Positions 8,389 through 16,412 of a stretch of 64,000 nt of DNA are shown in pieces. The translations under genes and the position numbers were made by a program. Numbering within the stretch: the first letter of the stretch is position 1; the number at the start of each line of letters is the position of its first letter. Source of the DNA: Candidatus Sulfopaludibacter sp. SbA3 (GTDB lineage Bacteria; Acidobacteriota; Terriglobia; Bryobacterales; Bryobacteraceae); the NCBI GenBank assembly GCA_945861625.1, contig CAMAVI010000001.1:1-64000 (forward strand), given 5' to 3'. The notes under the pieces were generated by a model, which worked only from the letters and a program-made list of their open reading frames with translations, searched no databases and had not been told where the DNA came from.

Positions 8389-10449
8389 ATGCGCAATTGG
8401 GCGATCTGGGCAGCGGCGGCAACTTTGGCGGCGGTCTTGTCAATGAGCCCGGTGGCTCATGCCGAAGAAGGAAAGTGGACGCCCCAACAGGTCCTGCAAA
8501 TCGACGCGGGCTGGCTCAAGAAGCAAGGGCTGCAACTTCCGGTCTCGCGTTTGTGGGACCCGGCGCGCGGCACTGGCCTCCTGGCCGCTACGGTGGCGCT
8601 GCCCGGTTGCTCGGGGGCATTCGTTTCGGCAAGTGGCCTGATCCTCACCAATCACCACTGCCTGTTCAGCCTGATTCAGGAACACAGCCGGCCGGATCGC
8701 GATCTCATCACCAACGGTTTTATCGCGCACTCGCGGGAAGAGGAACTGCCCGGCAAGACCACGCGCATCACCGTGCCGCGCAAGTTCACCGACGTCACCA
8801 AACAGGTGGAAGCCGCTGTTCCGGCGGGCGCCGATGATCTCGCCCGCACCCGCGCCATCGACGCCAAACAGAAAGCGCTGGTCGCCGAGTGCGAGAAGAC
8901 GCCCGGCAACCGTTGCAACGTGGCCGCGTTCGATGGCGGCCTTCAGTACACGCTCATGGAAGGACTTGAACTCACGGACGTGCGGTTGGTCTACGCGCCT
9001 CCGCGCGCCATTGGTGAATTTGGCGGCGAGCCCGACAATTTCCGCTGGCCTCGCCATGTCGGTGATTTCTCCATGGCCCGCGCGTACAAGGACGGCAAAC
9101 CCTACCGGCCGGAATTCTTCTTTCCGATCTCGCGCAACGGCGTGAAGCCCGGCGATTTCGTGATGCTGCTGGGCTATCCTGGCCGGACATTCCGGTCCTT
9201 CACTGGGGAGGAGATGTCGAATGAGCGCGAGTTCCGCTTCAAACTGACCCAGGAAATCTACGGCGAATGGATCAACATTCTGGAAGGTGTGAAGACCGCC
9301 GACGGCGCGATTGCCGTGGCCGCCATGCTCAAGAGTCTGAATAATTCACATACCAATGCCGAGGGGCAACTCGCGGGACTGGCGCGCGGCAGTCTGATCG
9401 AAAAACAAAAGGCTAACGACGAGGCGGTGCTGGCGTGGGCTGCCGGCAAGCCCGCGTATGCGGGAGCGCTCGCCTCCAAGAGGGAATTGGATCGCATCGC
9501 CGAAGAACGCCGCAAAACCGCCGTGCGTGATTATCTGCTCTCCATCATTCCGGCCGGTTCCGTCGCGCTCAAACACGCCACGCAGTTGGCGCGCCTGGCC
9601 GGCGAGCGCGTCAAGACTGATGCCGCGCGCGAGCCCGGCTATCAGGAGCGCGATTGGGCTCGTCTCAAAGCCGGACTCGAACGGGATCAGAAAAGTTTCT
9701 ACGCGCCAGCGGATGAAGCGTTGCTTGCGTCGTGGCTCGCGCGTGCGCGGAAAGCCAACATCGCCGGAGCGCAGGGCGCTGCCGCCGCGCCATTACTGCG
9801 CGCCACCAAGGTTACCGATCTTAATGAGCGTCTGAAGATGTTCGATGAAACGCTCGCTCAACTGCGCGCCCGCCAGGACCCTCTGCTCGATTTGGCGTTC
9901 GCGCTGGCCCCCGATTTCCGCGAGTGGCGCACGTCGCTCGAAGCGCGGGAAGGCGCCTTCGCCCGCCTGCGGCCGGAGTGGCGCAAGGCCGTGATCGCTC
10001 ATGCCGGCAAGCCCGTGGCGCCGGACGCCAACAGTACCTTGCGCGTGAGCTTCGCGCACGTCAAGGGTTACTCGCCGCGCGATGGAGTACTGTACACCCC
10101 ACAAACTACGCTGGCGGGCATGATCGAGAAACACACCGGTGAGGAACCCTTCGCCGTCCCCTCGTTCATTCTCGACGCCGCCAAGAACGCGCGAGCCGAT
10201 CAGATCCCCCTCAACTTCATGTCTGACGCCGACACCACCGGCGGGAACTCCGGCAGCCCGGTCGTGAACGGACGCGGCGAGCTGGTCGGCCTCAACTTCG
10301 ACCGCCCCTGGGAAAACGTCGCCAACGACTTCGGCTACAACCCCGCCGTCGCCCGCAACATCAGCGTGGACATCCGCTTCCTGCTGTGGCTGTGGGAAGA
10401 CGTTCAGAAAGCGGATTTCGTTCTGCGCGAGCTAGGGCTCAAGCGCTAG
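8389..10449 (+). CDS. S46-family dipeptidyl-peptidase, DPP11-like
   Basis: Exported serine exopeptidase of 686 residues that removes dipeptides from peptide N-termini in the periplasm, feeding peptide catabolism. A signal peptide (about residues 1-25, ending VAHA) precedes a chymotrypsin-like double barrel with the triad His in TNHHC (about 90), Asp226 in HVGDFSM and Ser621 in TTGGNSGSPV; the middle is the helical domain typical of S46. Residue 639, eighteen after the catalytic Ser (FDR), is Arg. In characterised DPP11 enzymes an Arg here gives preference for Asp/Glu at P1, while DPP7 has Gly. ATG 8389 keeps the signal peptide; no ribosome-binding site is visible and a divergent gene starts 14 bp away. 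Confidence 0.92.
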   Translation: MRNWAIWAAAATLAAVLSMSPVAHAEEGKWTPQQVLQIDAGWLKKQGLQLPVSRLWDPARGTGLLAATVALPGCSGAFVSASGLILTNHHCLFSLIQEHSRPDRDLITNGFIAHSREEELPGKTTRITVPRKFTDVTKQVEAAVPAGADDLARTRAIDAKQKALVAECEKTPGNRCNVAAFDGGLQYTLMEGLELTDVRLVYAPPRAIGEFGGEPDNFRWPRHVGDFSMARAYKDGKPYRPEFFFPISRNGVKPGDFVMLLGYPGRTFRSFTGEEMSNEREFRFKLTQEIYGEWINILEGVKTADGAIAVAAMLKSLNNSHTNAEGQLAGLARGSLIEKQKANDEAVLAWAAGKPAYAGALASKRELDRIAEERRKTAVRDYLLSIIPAGSVALKHATQLARLAGERVKTDAAREPGYQERDWARLKAGLERDQKSFYAPADEALLASWLARARKANIAGAQGAAAAPLLRATKVTDLNERLKMFDETLAQLRARQDPLLDLAFALAPDFREWRTSLEAREGAFARLRPEWRKAVIAHAGKPVAPDANSTLRVSFAHVKGYSPRDGVLYTPQTTLAGMIEKHTGEEPFAVPSFILDAAKNARADQIPLNFMSDADTTGGNSGSPVVNGRGELVGLNFDRPWENVANDFGYNPAVARNISVDIRFLLWLWEDVQKADFVLRELGLKR

Positions 10450-10461
10450 CGCCACCCGCGC

Positions 10462-10947
10462 ATGATGAGGGCAGCAATTTCAAGAACGAGGTCCGAACAG
10501 TGTCTGAGGATTGCGTTTTTCGTCCTTCTTGCGCCAGTAATTCTCATTTGCCTAGTGCCACTGTTCGATTTTCACCTATTGTTCAAGGTATGCTTACACG
10601 TTGCGATTTGGACGCTATGGTGCGGAACAGGACGTGACGTCCTATTCGTATACTCCGACAGCCCCGTTTGGCATGAATACATCGAGCGGAATATTCTGGC
10701 TCGCCTGGGGTAGCGGGCCGTGGTTCTGAATTGGTCCCAACGCAAGGGTTGGCCCTATTCGCTCGCTCGAGCGGTGTTTTGGCACTTTGGCGGCCGGCGA
10801 GAGTTCAATCCGCTGGCGGTCGTCTTTCGGCCATTCCGCCCGACACGCGTTATCCGGTTTTGGCGGCCATTTAAAGATTTCAAGAACGGGCGCCCGGCGG
10901 CACTCCGGGAAATGGAGAGTAACTTCTTCGCGTATTTGGAACACTAA
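10462..10947 (+). pseudogene. Hypothetical membrane-linked gene interrupted by an in-frame amber codon
   Basis: One continuous reading frame of 162 codons from ATG 10462 to TAA 10947, broken only by a TAG at 10711-10713. The first half has a hydrophobic segment (FFVLLAPVILICLVPLF) and then DVLFVYSDSPVWHEYIE. The frame resumes directly after the stop with RAVVLNWSQRKGWP, HFGGRREFNPLAVVF and FRPTRVIRFWRPFKD. Both halves read as one protein and match my recollection of an uncharacterised bacterial family in which these segments are contiguous. CAG to TAG is the simplest change. A GTG at 10720 could allow re-initiation. Alternatives are readthrough or a sequencing error. Function unknown. Confidence 0.75.
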
Positions 10948-11004
10948 CTGACCGTCGTCGAGACGCGCTCAAAGCGAACCACGCCGGCCTTCGATCTCGG
11001 AGAG

Positions 11005-11406
11005 CTACCGCCAGAGCTTCGACCGTAAAGTCGCAAAGTGCCCATCGTATGTCCAGACCGGAATTTGCAGCCGCCGGCTGATCACGCTAGTCACCGCATC
11101 TACCAGAGTGATGGGTTGATCGTCGAAGCGGTCTAGTTGCTCGCCTGCCAGAGCGTAGTCCGCTGGCTCCGGGTTGATTAAGACCGACCCTTCCAGCATC
11201 TCGCCGAGCCATTGCCGGGAGTACGCACCGCCCAGTCTGCGCAAGACCAGCGTGTGCGCCTCGCAGAGCGTGGCGTAGGATACGGCGACGGCTACGCCGC
11301 TCTCCCCGATCTGGCCGAGTTCCTCCTGCGCGCGGGAGTGGTATTGATCAGATGAGTCGGCCAGCGCGTACAGCGGACCCGTATCCGCAAGAACCAGCCG
11401 GCTCAC
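11005..11406 (-). CDS. vapC: PIN-domain toxin, VapC-type ribonuclease
   Basis: Toxin of a type II toxin-antitoxin pair; PIN domains are Mg-dependent ribonucleases that cut tRNA or rRNA when free of antitoxin. The 133-residue protein carries the four acidic metal-binding residues at family positions: Asp8 (LADTGPLYAL), Glu49 (TLCEAH), Asp103 (LVDAVTS) and Asp121 (WTYDGHF). The ATG overlaps the antitoxin stop by 4 nt (11403-11406), the usual VapBC arrangement, so translation is coupled. The RNA target is not predictable. Confidence 0.88.
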   Translation of the reverse strand: MSRLVLADTGPLYALADSSDQYHSRAQEELGQIGESGVAVAVSYATLCEAHTLVLRRLGGAYSRQWLGEMLEGSVLINPEPADYALAGEQLDRFDDQPITLVDAVTSVISRRLQIPVWTYDGHFATLRSKLWR

Positions 11407-11639
11407 TTACCCGCCAGGTAGCGGTCGTGATGCAGGCTCACGTCTTTGGCTCCGCTACCTTTCTTCGCGGGGGTAACCACGAGCGTTCTCGTGCCCGGCA
11501 GGAATCCGCGGCGGGCCAAATACTCTTGAAGCGCGGCTTGAACCACGGCGGTCAGCGCGGGCGAAACTTCCTGCTGCCGGGTGTAGGCATCCAGTCCGGC
11601 TTCCAGCTCATGGGGAATTGTGATGGTCGCTCGCCGCAT
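11403..11639 (-). CDS. vapB: Antitoxin of the VapBC-type pair
   Basis: A 78-residue antitoxin. The N-terminus (MRRATITIPHELEAGLDAY) matches the strand-helix start of a ribbon-helix-helix DNA-binding fold, so it should dimerise and repress its own promoter. The C-terminal part (from about residue 45) is expected to wrap the toxin. On the minus strand a TACCAT hexamer (11651-11646) ends 6 nt before the ATG, and a perfect inverted repeat lies just upstream at 11660-11675, a likely operator. Confidence 0.82.
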   Translation of the reverse strand: MRRATITIPHELEAGLDAYTRQQEVSPALTAVVQAALQEYLARRGFLPGTRTLVVTPAKKGSGAKDVSLHHDRYLAGK

Positions 11640-11659
11640 GATTCGATGGTAGCACCAGT

Positions 11660-11675
11660 TTCACCAGTTGGTGAA
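11660..11675. promoter_or_regulatory. Inverted repeat, candidate VapB operator
   Basis: TTCACCA-GT-TGGTGAA: perfect 7-bp arms with a 2-bp centre, between the divergent vapB (start 11639) and rbfA (start 11700). It sits between the likely -35 and -10 of vapB and overlaps the -35 region expected for rbfA, so antitoxin binding could repress the toxin operon and also affect rbfA. Inferred from position and symmetry only. Confidence 0.55.
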
Positions 11676-11699
11676 CGAGGGCCGCTGCTATCCTGAAAT

Positions 11700-12074
11700 T
11701 TGGACCCACACCGCGCCGAACGAGTTTCCGAAGGGCTTCGGGAAGAACTGGACGAACTGATCAACTACGAGATGACCGATCCCCGGGTGGGGGCGGCGTC
11801 CGTGGTTGAGGTACATGTTTCGCCGGACCTTCGCCGCGCCCACGTGCAACTGCTGCTGCAGGGTAGCGCGGAAGAGCAGGCGGAGACCCTGGCCGCGATC
11901 ACTCACGCTAAGCAATTCTTAAGAAAGCAGTTATCGGTAAGACTTCAGCTTTTCCATACTCCCGACCTGCTTTTCGAGGCGGCCTTGCCCACCACGTTGG
12001 GGGCCAAAGCGCCCCAGATTCTCAGGAGAATCAAGCGCGGCCGGGCAAAATCTGAAAAAAATTCCATTTCTTAA
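11700..12074 (+). CDS. rbfA: Ribosome-binding factor A
   Basis: Assists late maturation of the 30S subunit by binding near helix 1 of 16S rRNA. The 124-residue protein has the KH-like fold signature of RbfA: HRAERVSEGLREELDELI, YEMTDPRVG, and the VHVSPDLRRAHV strand. The start is TTG 11700, since family members begin exactly here and no ATG is available. A TATCCT hexamer ends 5 nt upstream and no Shine-Dalgarno is seen. In many bacteria rbfA lies with nusA-infB-truB; here it precedes hemE and hemY, an uncommon neighbourhood. Confidence 0.88.
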   Translation: MDPHRAERVSEGLREELDELINYEMTDPRVGAASVVEVHVSPDLRRAHVQLLLQGSAEEQAETLAAITHAKQFLRKQLSVRLQLFHTPDLLFEAALPTTLGAKAPQILRRIKRGRAKSEKNSIS

Positions 12075-12098
12075 AGGCCGGTGTGCTAATTTGGGGAA

Positions 12099-13136
12099 AT
12101 GCGCGTGGCCCCCATGAATAGCCGCTTTCTAGATGCTTGCCGCCGCCGGCCGACCGATGTCCGCCCGGTATGGTTTATGCGGCAGGCAGGTCGCTATATG
12201 AAGCAATACCGGGACATCCGTGCCAAACACGGCATCCTGGAAATCTGCAAACGGCCGGATTTGGCAGCCGCGATAACCCTGCAGCCAGTGGAAATTCTAG
12301 ACGTCGACGCGGCCATCATCTTTGCCGATCTGCTCTTGCCGGTCGAGCCCATGGGCTTGAAGCTCCGCTTCGCAACCGGGGAAGGGCCAATCATTGACAA
12401 CCCGGTCCGGACGGCCAACGACGTGGACAGTTTGTCGATCTCCAATACCGACGACTTGGGCTACGTCGGTGAGTCGATCCAGCAAGTGGTGCGGGCGCTG
12501 GCCGGGCGGGTCCCGGTGATCGGCTTTGTCGGCGCGCCGTTCACCATGGCCAGCTACATGATCGAGGGCGGCCCGTCGCGTTCGTTCCTGAAGACCAAGA
12601 CCATGATGTACCGCGACGAGACGTTGTGGCGGCGCTTGATGGGTAAGCTTGTGGATGTCCTGGGTGCGTTCGCGGTACTGCAAGTCACGGCCGGAGCCAG
12701 GATCGTGCAAGTGTTCGATAGCTGGGTGGGAGCGCTGGGACCGGATGACTATGTCCGTTATGTGGCTCCGTATTCGCGCGCGCTGATTGAACGCATCCGG
12801 GCAGCCGGTGTTCCGGCGATTCACTTCGGCACGGGCGCGGCGGGTTTCTTCCGCGAATTGCACGCGGCCGGCGGCGACGTGATGGGCGTCGATTGGCGCA
12901 TCAACATCGACCAGGCGTGGATGGACATCAGCTACCGCTCGGCGATTCAGGGCAACCTGGATCCGGCCGTCTTGATGGCGCCCCTGCCCGAACTGAAGAT
13001 GCGTATCCACGAATTACTGAAACGCACGGGCACGCGTCCTGGCCACATCTTTAACTTGGGCCACGGCATTTTGCCGGAGACACCGGTGGAAAATGTGAAG
13101 GCGTGCGTCGAGATCGTGCGCGACTTCAAGCCGTAG
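12099..13136 (+). CDS. hemE: Uroporphyrinogen decarboxylase
   Basis: Converts uroporphyrinogen III to coproporphyrinogen III by removing four acetate carboxyls; cytoplasmic step of heme synthesis. The 345-residue length is normal. Family motifs are present: RPVWFMRQAGRYM near the N-terminus (substrate-binding Arg), AAIIFADLLLPVEPMG, GFVGAPFTMASYMIEGG, and the C-terminal FNLGHGILPETPVENV. ATG 12099 or 12114 is possible; both precede the conserved region. It is followed 18 bp later by hemY, so the two form a heme operon, probably together with rbfA 24 bp upstream. Confidence 0.95.
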   Translation: MRVAPMNSRFLDACRRRPTDVRPVWFMRQAGRYMKQYRDIRAKHGILEICKRPDLAAAITLQPVEILDVDAAIIFADLLLPVEPMGLKLRFATGEGPIIDNPVRTANDVDSLSISNTDDLGYVGESIQQVVRALAGRVPVIGFVGAPFTMASYMIEGGPSRSFLKTKTMMYRDETLWRRLMGKLVDVLGAFAVLQVTAGARIVQVFDSWVGALGPDDYVRYVAPYSRALIERIRAAGVPAIHFGTGAAGFFRELHAAGGDVMGVDWRINIDQAWMDISYRSAIQGNLDPAVLMAPLPELKMRIHELLKRTGTRPGHIFNLGHGILPETPVENVKACVEIVRDFKP

Positions 13137-13154
13137 AGATAGGCCAGGGGCTAA

Positions 13155-14522
13155 ATGCCGGGGGCCGGGTCGAAAGTCATTGTCATCGGGGGAGGCATTT
13201 CGGGCCTTTCCGCGGCCTATGACCTGACGCGCGCGGGCGCGGATTGCACAATTTTGGAACAGCAGCCGCGTGCCGGCGGCGTCATCGAAACGCGCGTGGC
13301 CGATGGCTGCACGCTCGAATGCGGCCCGGACAGTTTCCTGGCCGCCAAGCCCGCCGCAGTGGCGCTGATCAAAGAACTGGGCCTGGGTGGCGACGTGATC
13401 GGTTCCAACGACCATCAGCGCACCACTTACATATGGAAGCACGGCAAGCTGGTCGCGCTTCCGGAAGGCGTGATGATGATCGTGCCGTCGCGCGTGATGC
13501 CCATGGTGAAGACGCCTTTGTTGGGCTGGTCCACCAAAATCCGCATGGGCCTGGAGTATTTCCGCAGGCCGGGTGAATCACGGGACCGCAGCGTTTCCGA
13601 ATTTGTGGCCGACCATTTCGGTCAGGAGACAGTCGATTACCTAGCCGAGCCGCTGCTTTCCGGAGTTTACGGTGGAGACCCGGCGCGCATGAGCGTGGGC
13701 GCGGTGCTGCCGCGCTTCCTACAGATGGAAGCCAAGTACGGGAGCCTGGTGCGCGGAGTGCTCGCCGGGTTAGGGAAGGGCGGTCCTAGCGGACCTCTGT
13801 TTCAGACTCTGAAAAGCGGGCTCGGCGCATTGGTTGACGCGCTCGCGTCACGCGTTCGCATCACGCAGGCACATGCGGAAACCATCGAACGCAGCGGCAA
13901 TGGCTTCCGGCTGCGCGCGGATGGCAACTGGATGGAAGCCGATCAGGTGATCCTCGCCTGCCCGGCCTGGGCGGCAGCGGGTCTGGCCGCTGGTCTGGAC
14001 TCGCGGTTGAGTGAATTGCTGGCCGCGATTGACTATAGCTCTTCTCTCACTCTCTCTCTGGTCTATCGAGCGGCGGATTTTGACGGACGGCGCGCCGGCT
14101 TCGGATTCCTGGTCCCCAGGATCGAGCGCGAAAGACTGGCCGCCTGCACTTTCGTCGGCACAAAATTTTCCCACCGCGTTCCGGACGGCCGCATCGTGCT
14201 GCGCTGCTTCCTGGGCGGCATCGGCGATCCGGGGATACTGGACGAGTCCGACGAAAACGTCGTCAAGATTGCCCGCGAGGAACTGCGGCGCGTGCTGGGG
14301 CTTACCGCGGCGCCGGTCTCACACGTCATCGCGCGTTGGCCGCGTTCCATGGCGCAATATAATTTAGGTCACATTCAGCGTGTCGAAGAAATCCGCCGCC
14401 GGGTTAAGGAAATTGCAGGGTTACACTTGGCCGGCAACGCCTACGAGGGGATCGGCATTCCCGATTGCATTCAGACCGGGCGAGCGGCCGCCAAAGCGGC
14501 TCAGCTTACTTTTGCATCGTGA
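13155..14522 (+). CDS. hemY: Oxygen-dependent protoporphyrinogen oxidase, HemY type
   Basis: FAD enzyme that oxidises protoporphyrinogen IX (HemY type) or coproporphyrinogen III to the porphyrin. The 455-residue protein has an N-terminal FAD-binding Rossmann motif (VIVIGGGISGLSAAYDL), LECGPDSFLAAKP in the substrate region, and the C-terminal FAD motif HLAGNAYEGIGIPDCI. It follows hemE in an operon. Its last 17 bases overlap the 3' end of a convergent gene. Whether it serves the protoporphyrin or the coproporphyrin route cannot be decided, because hemH and hemQ are not in the window. Confidence 0.92.
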   Translation: MPGAGSKVIVIGGGISGLSAAYDLTRAGADCTILEQQPRAGGVIETRVADGCTLECGPDSFLAAKPAAVALIKELGLGGDVIGSNDHQRTTYIWKHGKLVALPEGVMMIVPSRVMPMVKTPLLGWSTKIRMGLEYFRRPGESRDRSVSEFVADHFGQETVDYLAEPLLSGVYGGDPARMSVGAVLPRFLQMEAKYGSLVRGVLAGLGKGGPSGPLFQTLKSGLGALVDALASRVRITQAHAETIERSGNGFRLRADGNWMEADQVILACPAWAAAGLAAGLDSRLSELLAAIDYSSSLTLSLVYRAADFDGRRAGFGFLVPRIERERLAACTFVGTKFSHRVPDGRIVLRCFLGGIGDPGILDESDENVVKIAREELRRVLGLTAAPVSHVIARWPRSMAQYNLGHIQRVEEIRRRVKEIAGLHLAGNAYEGIGIPDCIQTGRAAAKAAQLTFAS

Positions 14523-15069
14523 TGCGCACGCCATCCGGGCGGACTTCAATGTGGTCGATGTCGTCGCGAAGCTCGAAGGGCTGATTGATCTTCGCGGCCG
14601 GAAACAGCGGCAGGAAGACCTGGCGAACCAGGAAATCCAGTATCCGCCCCGAGGCTGCCACGCCGGAAATTTCCACGCCGGTCAGAAAAACAGTGGCGGT
14701 TCCATGCGCCGATTCCACGCGCACGTTCACTTTCACCGGCCGTTCGCCTTCGAGGAGCATGGCGATGAGAGGGCTGCCGGCCACGCCTTCGCCGCGGCGC
14801 AACTTAAGCAAATCGATCAGCGCCGTGCCGGATGCCGTGCCCGCGCCCAGTTGAACCTGAGGATTGCGCATGCCTTCCAGCATTTGCGGAACACTGCTCC
14901 GCAGCACGGCGTTGATCTCCGCCGGCGTGAAGACCGTCACGGAACCGGCCTCGGCCCGGCCCATCTCGATTCGCTCGAGCTTATGCCAAGCGCTTTCGTA
15001 CAGGGCATCGGCCGCGACAAGAGCCGTAGCCGCCGTGCATGCCGTCAAGACAAAGCGTAGCAGCGTCAC
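14506..15069 (-). CDS. Secreted protein of unknown function, downstream of the TPR gene
   Basis: A 187-residue protein with an N-terminal signal sequence (MTLLRFVLTACTAATALVAA). The body is a beta-rich domain (VTVFTPAEINAVLRSS, VKVNVRVESAHGTATVFLTGVEI, a C-terminal strand EVRPDGVRITMQK), reminiscent of small lipid-binding or LmeA-like folds, but I cannot assign it. It starts at GTG 15069, sharing one base with the stop of the upstream TPR gene (TAGTG), so translation is coupled. The 3' end overlaps hemY by 17 bp on the other strand. Confidence 0.65.
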   Translation of the reverse strand: MTLLRFVLTACTAATALVAADALYESAWHKLERIEMGRAEAGSVTVFTPAEINAVLRSSVPQMLEGMRNPQVQLGAGTASGTALIDLLKLRRGEGVAGSPLIAMLLEGERPVKVNVRVESAHGTATVFLTGVEISGVAASGRILDFLVRQVFLPLFPAAKINQPFELRDDIDHIEVRPDGVRITMQK

Positions 15070-16274
15070 TATTTTTGAGGAGCCTGCGCTTCCTCTTTGG
15101 CGGCTTCTTCCACTTGGGTCAACTGCAGACGAATCGTGTCCGCGTCCGGGATATTCGGGGAAGCTTCCAGGTAATGCCGCAGCGACGCCGCCGACGCCGT
15201 GAAGTTCTGCTTCTGCGCCAGGGTCAATCCGAGAACGTAATGCGTCCGCGCAATCTTGTTCGTGGAGTCCAGCCGGATGGCTTCACGGGCGTTCTTTTCC
15301 GCGATGTCGTAGTGTTGCAGTTGAAACTGGGCGACACTGCTGAAGTAATACATCTCGGCGCCGCTGGTGGGGTTGAGGCGCAGCAACTGATCGGTCCAAT
15401 CGGCAAGTTCCTGCCATTTGCCGGCGTTCAAGGCCAGCCAGGACAGCCGCTCGTAGGGCGGGATCAGCTTCGGTTCCGCGGCGATGGCCTGGCGGTACGC
15501 TCTGCCGGCCTCTTCGGGATGTTCGCGCTGTTCGTGGAGCCGGCCCAGCATCACCCAAGCGGCGGAATACTTGGGATACAACTCCACCGCCCTTTCGAGG
15601 TTCTTCTGGGCTTCATCAGGATTCTTCTTGGTGATCGCTTCCATGCTCTTGTCAAAGGCCTTGCGCGCGTCCTTGGGCGCCAGGGCGGAATTGACACTAA
15701 TGGTTTGGCCTTCATCCTTACCCAGGCGATGCAAAATGATGGTGCCGACGTTGGGGTCATCCATATAGTGGCGGTTCGACAGTGTAATGACATCGGACCG
15801 GTAGCTGGGTAGCTCCGCGCGCAGGTCGCAGCCAAACAAAGAGCGTTCGATTCCGCCCTGCTGGATGCCGCCCGTGGAACGGCGCACGGTACCGTTGTTT
15901 CCCATGAAGTCCGGCATGGCGCTACTCGAGCTCGCATCCTGCATTTCCATGTTGCGGCCCAATTGAAAGCTGAATTGCCCTTTGCGGTCGGTGTAGCCTT
16001 CGGTCCGGGCTACTCCGTTGCACACCCGCTCAATTTTGACGCGGTCCGGCAGCGCTGTTCCATCATCCAGAACAACTTTCCCGGCAAGAAAGATCGGCCT
16101 CTGACTCAAGCCGCTTTGATCCGGGAACGGCGAGCCCATGCCGGTATCGGTTCTTCCCAAAGTGCCTCCAGCGCGGCCGCCAGATCCGGTGGAACCAGTG
16201 CCGCCACCGGGTTGTTGGGCGAATGCAGCAATGGCTGCCAGACCGAGAAAACCGACGATTACTTTTAGATGCAT
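15069..16274 (-). CDS. Secreted TPR-repeat protein
   Basis: Exported protein of 401 residues. A signal peptide (MHLKVIVGFLGLAAIAAFA) is followed by a Gly/Ser/Thr-rich linker, a region resembling a carboxypeptidase-regulatory beta fold (FLAGKVVLDDGTALPDRV to GQFSFQLGR, about 60-105), then at least four TPR units (about 205-385; NLERAVELYPKYSAAWVMLGR is a typical helix pair). It probably scaffolds protein contacts in the periplasm; partner unknown. It sits divergently from the Oar-like receptor at 16413 and is coupled to the small secreted protein downstream. Confidence 0.72.
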   Translation of the reverse strand: MHLKVIVGFLGLAAIAAFAQQPGGGTGSTGSGGRAGGTLGRTDTGMGSPFPDQSGLSQRPIFLAGKVVLDDGTALPDRVKIERVCNGVARTEGYTDRKGQFSFQLGRNMEMQDASSSSAMPDFMGNNGTVRRSTGGIQQGGIERSLFGCDLRAELPSYRSDVITLSNRHYMDDPNVGTIILHRLGKDEGQTISVNSALAPKDARKAFDKSMEAITKKNPDEAQKNLERAVELYPKYSAAWVMLGRLHEQREHPEEAGRAYRQAIAAEPKLIPPYERLSWLALNAGKWQELADWTDQLLRLNPTSGAEMYYFSSVAQFQLQHYDIAEKNAREAIRLDSTNKIARTHYVLGLTLAQKQNFTASAASLRHYLEASPNIPDADTIRLQLTQVEEAAKEEAQAPQK

Positions 16275-16348
16275 ATGTCCCCCATAATCCGGATTACATC
16301 ATGCACTGATTATACGCCGCGAGGTCAGGCGCGCAACCGGGTGCCGCC

Positions 16349-16370
16349 CCATGGTGATGTGTAACCATGG
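16349..16370. promoter_or_regulatory. Inverted repeat in the TPR/receptor divergent region
   Basis: CCATGGT - 8 nt - ACCATGG, perfect 7-bp arms, in the 138-bp spacer between the divergent secreted TPR gene (start 16274) and the Oar-like receptor (start 16413). Symmetry and position fit an operator for a dimeric regulator that could control both genes. No regulator for it is identifiable nearby. Confidence 0.35.
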
Positions 16371-16412
16371 AGAAACCTCCTGAGTCAATAATGAGATTGC
16401 GGTTCACGCAAA

